A stretch of 43,899 nucleotides of DNA, from assembly GCA_905235115.1 (NCBI GenBank), contig CAJOKT010000019.1, positions 1-43,899 on the forward strand, in the 5' to 3' direction. Origin of the DNA: an uncultured Peptostreptococcaceae bacterium. Its GTDB lineage: Bacteria; Bacillota; Clostridia; Peptostreptococcales; Anaerovoracaceae. Below the pieces are notes generated by a model. It had not been told where the DNA came from. It searched no databases and saw nothing but the letters and a program-made list of their open reading frames with translations. Of the stretch, positions 41,569-43,899 are shown in pieces (positions within the stretch are counted from its first letter, which is position 1; each line of letters opens with the position of its first letter). Made by a program: the position numbers and the translations under genes.

Positions 41569-41584
41569 GGAAGGAGAGGTTCCA

Positions 41585-42163
41585 ATGGAAAACAACAGAA
41601 ATCTGGAGATATTAAAGTCATGCGGAGCATTCCTGGAAGGACATTTCCTTCTGTCATCCGGAAAACACTCATCCGGCTACTGCCAGTGCGCCAAGCTCCT
41701 CAGGTTCCCGGACCTGTCGGCTCAGGTGCTCAGCACGGTGGCTGAGCAGGTAAAAGACCTGGGTATCACCAAGCTTGTGGGTCCTGCCATGGGCGGGGTG
41801 TTAGTATCCTATGAACTTGGAAGACAGCTTGGTCTGGAAAGCCTTTTCACTGAAAGAAAGGACGGGGTCATGCAGCTGAGACGAGGCTTCGAGGTGAACG
41901 AGAATGACCGCATCCTGATCACTGAGGACGTGGTCACCACCGGCATGTCCACCATGGAGACGGTGGAAGCCCTGGAGGCCTTCGGCGCCAAGGTCATAGC
42001 CGTGGCCTGCATAGCGGACAGAAGAGGACCGGACTGCGATTTCAGCCTTCCGGTGTACAGCGCGGTGAAGCTGCAGTTCCCCGTGTATGAGGCAGATGAC
42101 TGCCCCCTCTGCAGGGAAGGAAAGATCCCCGTGGTGAAACCGGGGAGCAGGACATCTAAATAG
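41585..42163 (+). CDS. pyrE: Orotate phosphoribosyltransferase
   Basis: 192 residues. The PRPP-binding loop is ILITEDVVTTGMSTMETVE, and FLLSSGKHSSGY is the family N-terminal motif. It attaches ribose phosphate to orotate to form OMP for PyrF. AAGGAGAGG precedes the ATG. It is the last pyr gene; a short hairpin follows at 42177. The carAB genes and a pyrimidine transporter are not present. Confidence 0.96.
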   Translation: MENNRNLEILKSCGAFLEGHFLLSSGKHSSGYCQCAKLLRFPDLSAQVLSTVAEQVKDLGITKLVGPAMGGVLVSYELGRQLGLESLFTERKDGVMQLRRGFEVNENDRILITEDVVTTGMSTMETVEALEAFGAKVIAVACIADRRGPDCDFSLPVYSAVKLQFPVYEADDCPLCREGKIPVVKPGSRTSK

Positions 42164-42176
42164 AATGTAGAAAAGC

Positions 42177-42204
42177 ACTGCCGACTCAGGTTCGAGCCGG
42201 CAGT
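42177..42204 (+). terminator. Hairpin after pyrE, weak terminator
   Basis: ACTGCCGACTC (42177-42187) / GAGCCGGCAGT (42194-42204) with one mismatch and a 6-base loop, but no T-run after it. Confidence 0.45.
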
Positions 42205-42239
42205 ATTGCATATTGGATCAATAGTGGAAGGGCCTGGAA

Positions 42240-42268
42240 TTGACGTAAACATCACAAATTGATATAAT
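42240..42268 (+). promoter_or_regulatory. Promoter of small secreted-peptide gene, copy 2
   Basis: TTGACG (42240-42245), 17-base spacer, TATAAT (42263-42268). The spacing and local sequence resemble the copy-1 promoter. Confidence 0.8.
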
Positions 42269-42314
42269 AATTAAAACGAATGTTGACGCAACTTTAATAA
42301 CGATAAATAGCACA

Positions 42315-42567
42315 AGATATATCGGGAGGAGAAAGATGAGAAGATATATGAGCAGGATCGCACTTTTGTTGTCCCTCCTTATGCTGCAGTTCCTGGTGCC
42401 GTACGATGTAATGGCACTGGATAACTCTGTGCCGGTAGAAGAGCCCGCTCAGAATGAGCAGCCTGCGACTGAACTCACAGGTCATGAGGATGAGGTGGTT
42501 TTTGATCCTGAAGTGTCCGCGCTGCTTGGTTCCTTGAATGATACTGAAGAGGAGCATGGAGAGCATT
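42315..42567 (+). repeat. Dispersed repeat, copy 2 (small secreted-peptide unit)
   Basis: Matches 20181-20434 from the ribosome-binding site through the peptide gene into the terminator hairpin. Copy 2 keeps the right arm of the hairpin, which copy 1 has lost. Confidence 0.9.
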
Positions 42568-42611
42568 CCATGCTCCTTTTTGAAGAGTGTTATGCAGTTG
42601 TGGACCATTAG
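42336..42611 (+). CDS. Small secreted acidic peptide precursor, copy 2 (probably frameshifted at its end)
   Basis: 91 residues as read. GGGAGGAG precedes the ATG. Residues 1-26 form a signal peptide (RRYMSR, LLLSLLMLQFL, VMA). The acidic part with PVEEPAQNEQP and FDPEVSALLGSL matches copy 1. After SL the frame differs: copy 1 reads TTGGAATGA and stops, whereas copy 2 has one G fewer and reads on for about 24 residues through the terminator hairpin at 42551-42581. The shorter end is more likely ancestral, since coding through a terminator is unusual. Function is unknown. It has its own promoter and terminator and converges on trkH. Confidence 0.72.
   Translation: MRRYMSRIALLLSLLMLQFLVPYDVMALDNSVPVEEPAQNEQPATELTGHEDEVVFDPEVSALLGSLNDTEEEHGEHSMLLFEECYAVVDH
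42551..42581 (+). terminator. Intrinsic terminator of the peptide gene, copy 2
   Basis: Perfect 10-bp stem GGAGCATGGA (42551-42560) / TCCATGCTCC (42567-42576), loop GAGCAT, then five T's. It lies inside the extended reading frame of copy 2. Copy 1 retains only the left arm (20418-20427). Confidence 0.9.
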
Positions 42612-42659
42612 GCAATAGTAGAGATGTAGGATAGATTCATCAGTGCTGACTTGGAAGTA

Positions 42660-43899
42660 TTATCCGCGCCTTCTCAGATGCCTGTCCCCGGGAAGCAGCA
42701 GGATCATGAGGGGCATGATCTCAAGTCTTCCAGCCAGCATGTCGAAGGAAAGGACGAGCTTGGAAAGAATTGATAGTCCGGAATAGTTTCCGGTGGGGCC
42801 CAGGGCTCCAAGGGCCGGACCTATGTTGTTGAAGCAGGCGGTGACCGCGCTGAGGTTTTCTTCCAGGGTGAAGCTGTCCAGTGAAAGCAGGACTATGCTT
42901 GTTACCATTATAAAAATGTAAAGTATGAGATAAACTCCTGCGTTGACCAGGATGCGCTCGTCCACTGTTTTGCCGTCCATAGTGATAGCTTTTATGGCCT
43001 TCGGGTGGACCAGCCTGTTCACGCCGCGCTTGGCCGCCTTGGCAATGAGCACCAGCCTGGCTACTTTGAAACCGCCGCCTGTGCTTCCCGCACATGCACC
43101 GATCAGCATCAGTATGAGAAGCAGGGTCCTTGAGAACTGCGGCCATATGTCGAAGTCGGCCGTGGAGAAACCGGTGGATGTCAGGATGGAGGATACCTGG
43201 AAGAAGGCGGCCCTGAATGCTTCCCATCCCGAGGGGAACATACTGAAGATGCTGACCATGATGGTTACCGTGGCAAAGCCGGCAATGATGATATATGTGA
43301 TGAACTCTTCGTTTCTCAGAATGGAGAGTTTTTTCTTAAGAAGAAGGAAGTAGTGTATCTTGAAGTTCACACCGAAGAGAAGCATGAACACTGCGATCAC
43401 CATCTCTATATATGCGCTGCGGAAGTGAGCCACACTGTCTGAATAGTTGGAGAATCCTCCCGTTCCTGCAGTACCGAAGGCATGGATCAGGCTGTCAAAC
43501 AAATTCATCCCGCCTGCGCACAGCAGGATGATCAGGACCAGGGTCATGCCGAAGTATATGCCATAGAGGATCTTGACGGTGCTCCTGGCCTTCGGGACGA
43601 GACGGTCGGACTCGGGACCCGGTGTCTCAGCCTGAAGCAGGTAGTTGTTGCGGCTTCCCAGAAGGGGGGTCAGGATCATAACAAAGGCCAGCACGCCCAT
43701 GCCTCCGATCCAGTGGGTGAAGCTTCTCCAGAACAGCATGGCATGGCTCAGAGACTCCACGTCGCTTAAGACAGATGCTCCGGTGGTGGTAAAGCCTGAT
43801 ATGGTCTCGAAAAACGCGTCCATGAAGCCGGGGATGCTTCCGCTTATAACGAAGGGCAGGCATCCGAAAAGACTGATGAGGAGCCAGCCCAGAGTCACG
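42660..43899 (-). CDS. trkH: TrkH/KtrB family potassium uptake channel subunit, N-terminus beyond window
   Basis: At least 412 residues; the frame is open to the window edge, so perhaps 70 N-terminal residues lie outside. Four pore-loop segments are visible: SGFTTTGAS, TAGTGGFSN, TSTGFSTAD and FNNIGPALG, each holding the selectivity glycine. Further marks are WIGGMGVL and GACAGSTGGGFK. The protein forms the membrane pore of Trk/Ktr potassium uptake and needs a TrkA/KtrA RCK subunit, not seen here. The GTG at the edge is an internal codon. It is convergent with the copy-2 peptide gene, 48 bases away. Confidence 0.93.
   Translation of the reverse strand, partial: VTLGWLLISLFGCLPFVISGSIPGFMDAFFETISGFTTTGASVLSDVESLSHAMLFWRSFTHWIGGMGVLAFVMILTPLLGSRNNYLLQAETPGPESDRLVPKARSTVKILYGIYFGMTLVLIILLCAGGMNLFDSLIHAFGTAGTGGFSNYSDSVAHFRSAYIEMVIAVFMLLFGVNFKIHYFLLLKKKLSILRNEEFITYIIIAGFATVTIMVSIFSMFPSGWEAFRAAFFQVSSILTSTGFSTADFDIWPQFSRTLLLILMLIGACAGSTGGGFKVARLVLIAKAAKRGVNRLVHPKAIKAITMDGKTVDERILVNAGVYLILYIFIMVTSIVLLSLDSFTLEENLSAVTACFNNIGPALGALGPTGNYSGLSILSKLVLSFDMLAGRLEIMPLMILLLPGDRHLRRRG

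Noticed and set aside
1-43899. tRNA genes, rRNA genes or CRISPR arrays
   Set aside because: No cloverleaf with a CCA-proximal T-loop, no rRNA-like stretch and no regularly spaced direct repeats were found by eye in the gaps between genes.

Overview
The window reads as chromosomal DNA from an anaerobic member of the class Clostridia (Bacillota), probably gut- or rumen-associated. Reasons: clean Shine-Dalgarno sites and TATAAT/extended -10 promoters, heavy use of AGG/AGA for Arg and ATA for Ile despite moderately high GC, a CWB2 cell-wall protein, a PyrK/PyrD (class 1B) plus PyrI pyrimidine operon, a dnaE-pfkA pair, PrsW and an XpaC-TelA pair. The family cannot be fixed by eye. There are no rRNA or tRNA genes, CRISPR arrays, phages or intact transposons.

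Layout. 1-5912 (+): an AmmeMemoRadiSam pair (LigB-AMMECR1 fusion plus radical SAM enzyme), a secreted CWB2 protein, a membrane YdcF-type protein and homocysteine methyltransferase, closed by a bidirectional terminator facing kup (-). 8091-19679 (+): a very tightly packed co-directional run: MalY-type C-S lyase, PfoR-like EIIC membrane protein, a Card1-like CARF nuclease, TcdA, an orphan metal-ABC permease, a PAP2/Aur1-like protein, an acyl-CoA synthetase-like enzyme, a CPCC zinc-ribbon protein overlapping a membrane-anchored protein with a toxin-RNase-like domain, XpaC, TelA and an MFS carrier. 19700-20096: HU with its own promoter and terminator.

20115-26138 (+): a small secreted-peptide gene cut at its terminator by an IS3-family remnant, then a shortened KdpD-like kinase, a KdpE-like regulator, aroB, and an 852-residue fusion of chorismate synthase, chorismate mutase, shikimate dehydrogenase and shikimate kinase. 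26394-27503 (-): a membrane-anchored endonuclease/exonuclease/phosphatase. 27640-32845 (+): dnaE (no leader or Shine-Dalgarno visible), pfkA with two changed active-site positions, and a flavodoxin-like protein; their terminator lies inside the convergent Elp3-like radical SAM gene. Then ung (+), a diacylglycerol-kinase-like gene (-) and, from a divergent promoter, prsW followed by pyrBICFKDE (+). 42240-42611 holds a second copy of the small secreted-peptide gene, and trkH (-) runs off the right edge.

The most notable items are the four-domain aromatic-pathway fusion, the Card1-like nuclease without CRISPR genes nearby and translationally close to a tRNA-modifying enzyme, the duplicated small acidic secreted-peptide gene with its own promoter, signal peptide and terminator, and the CPCC/toxin-like overlapping pair. 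Three potassium-related loci (kup, kdpDE-like, trkH) lie in the same 38 kb.
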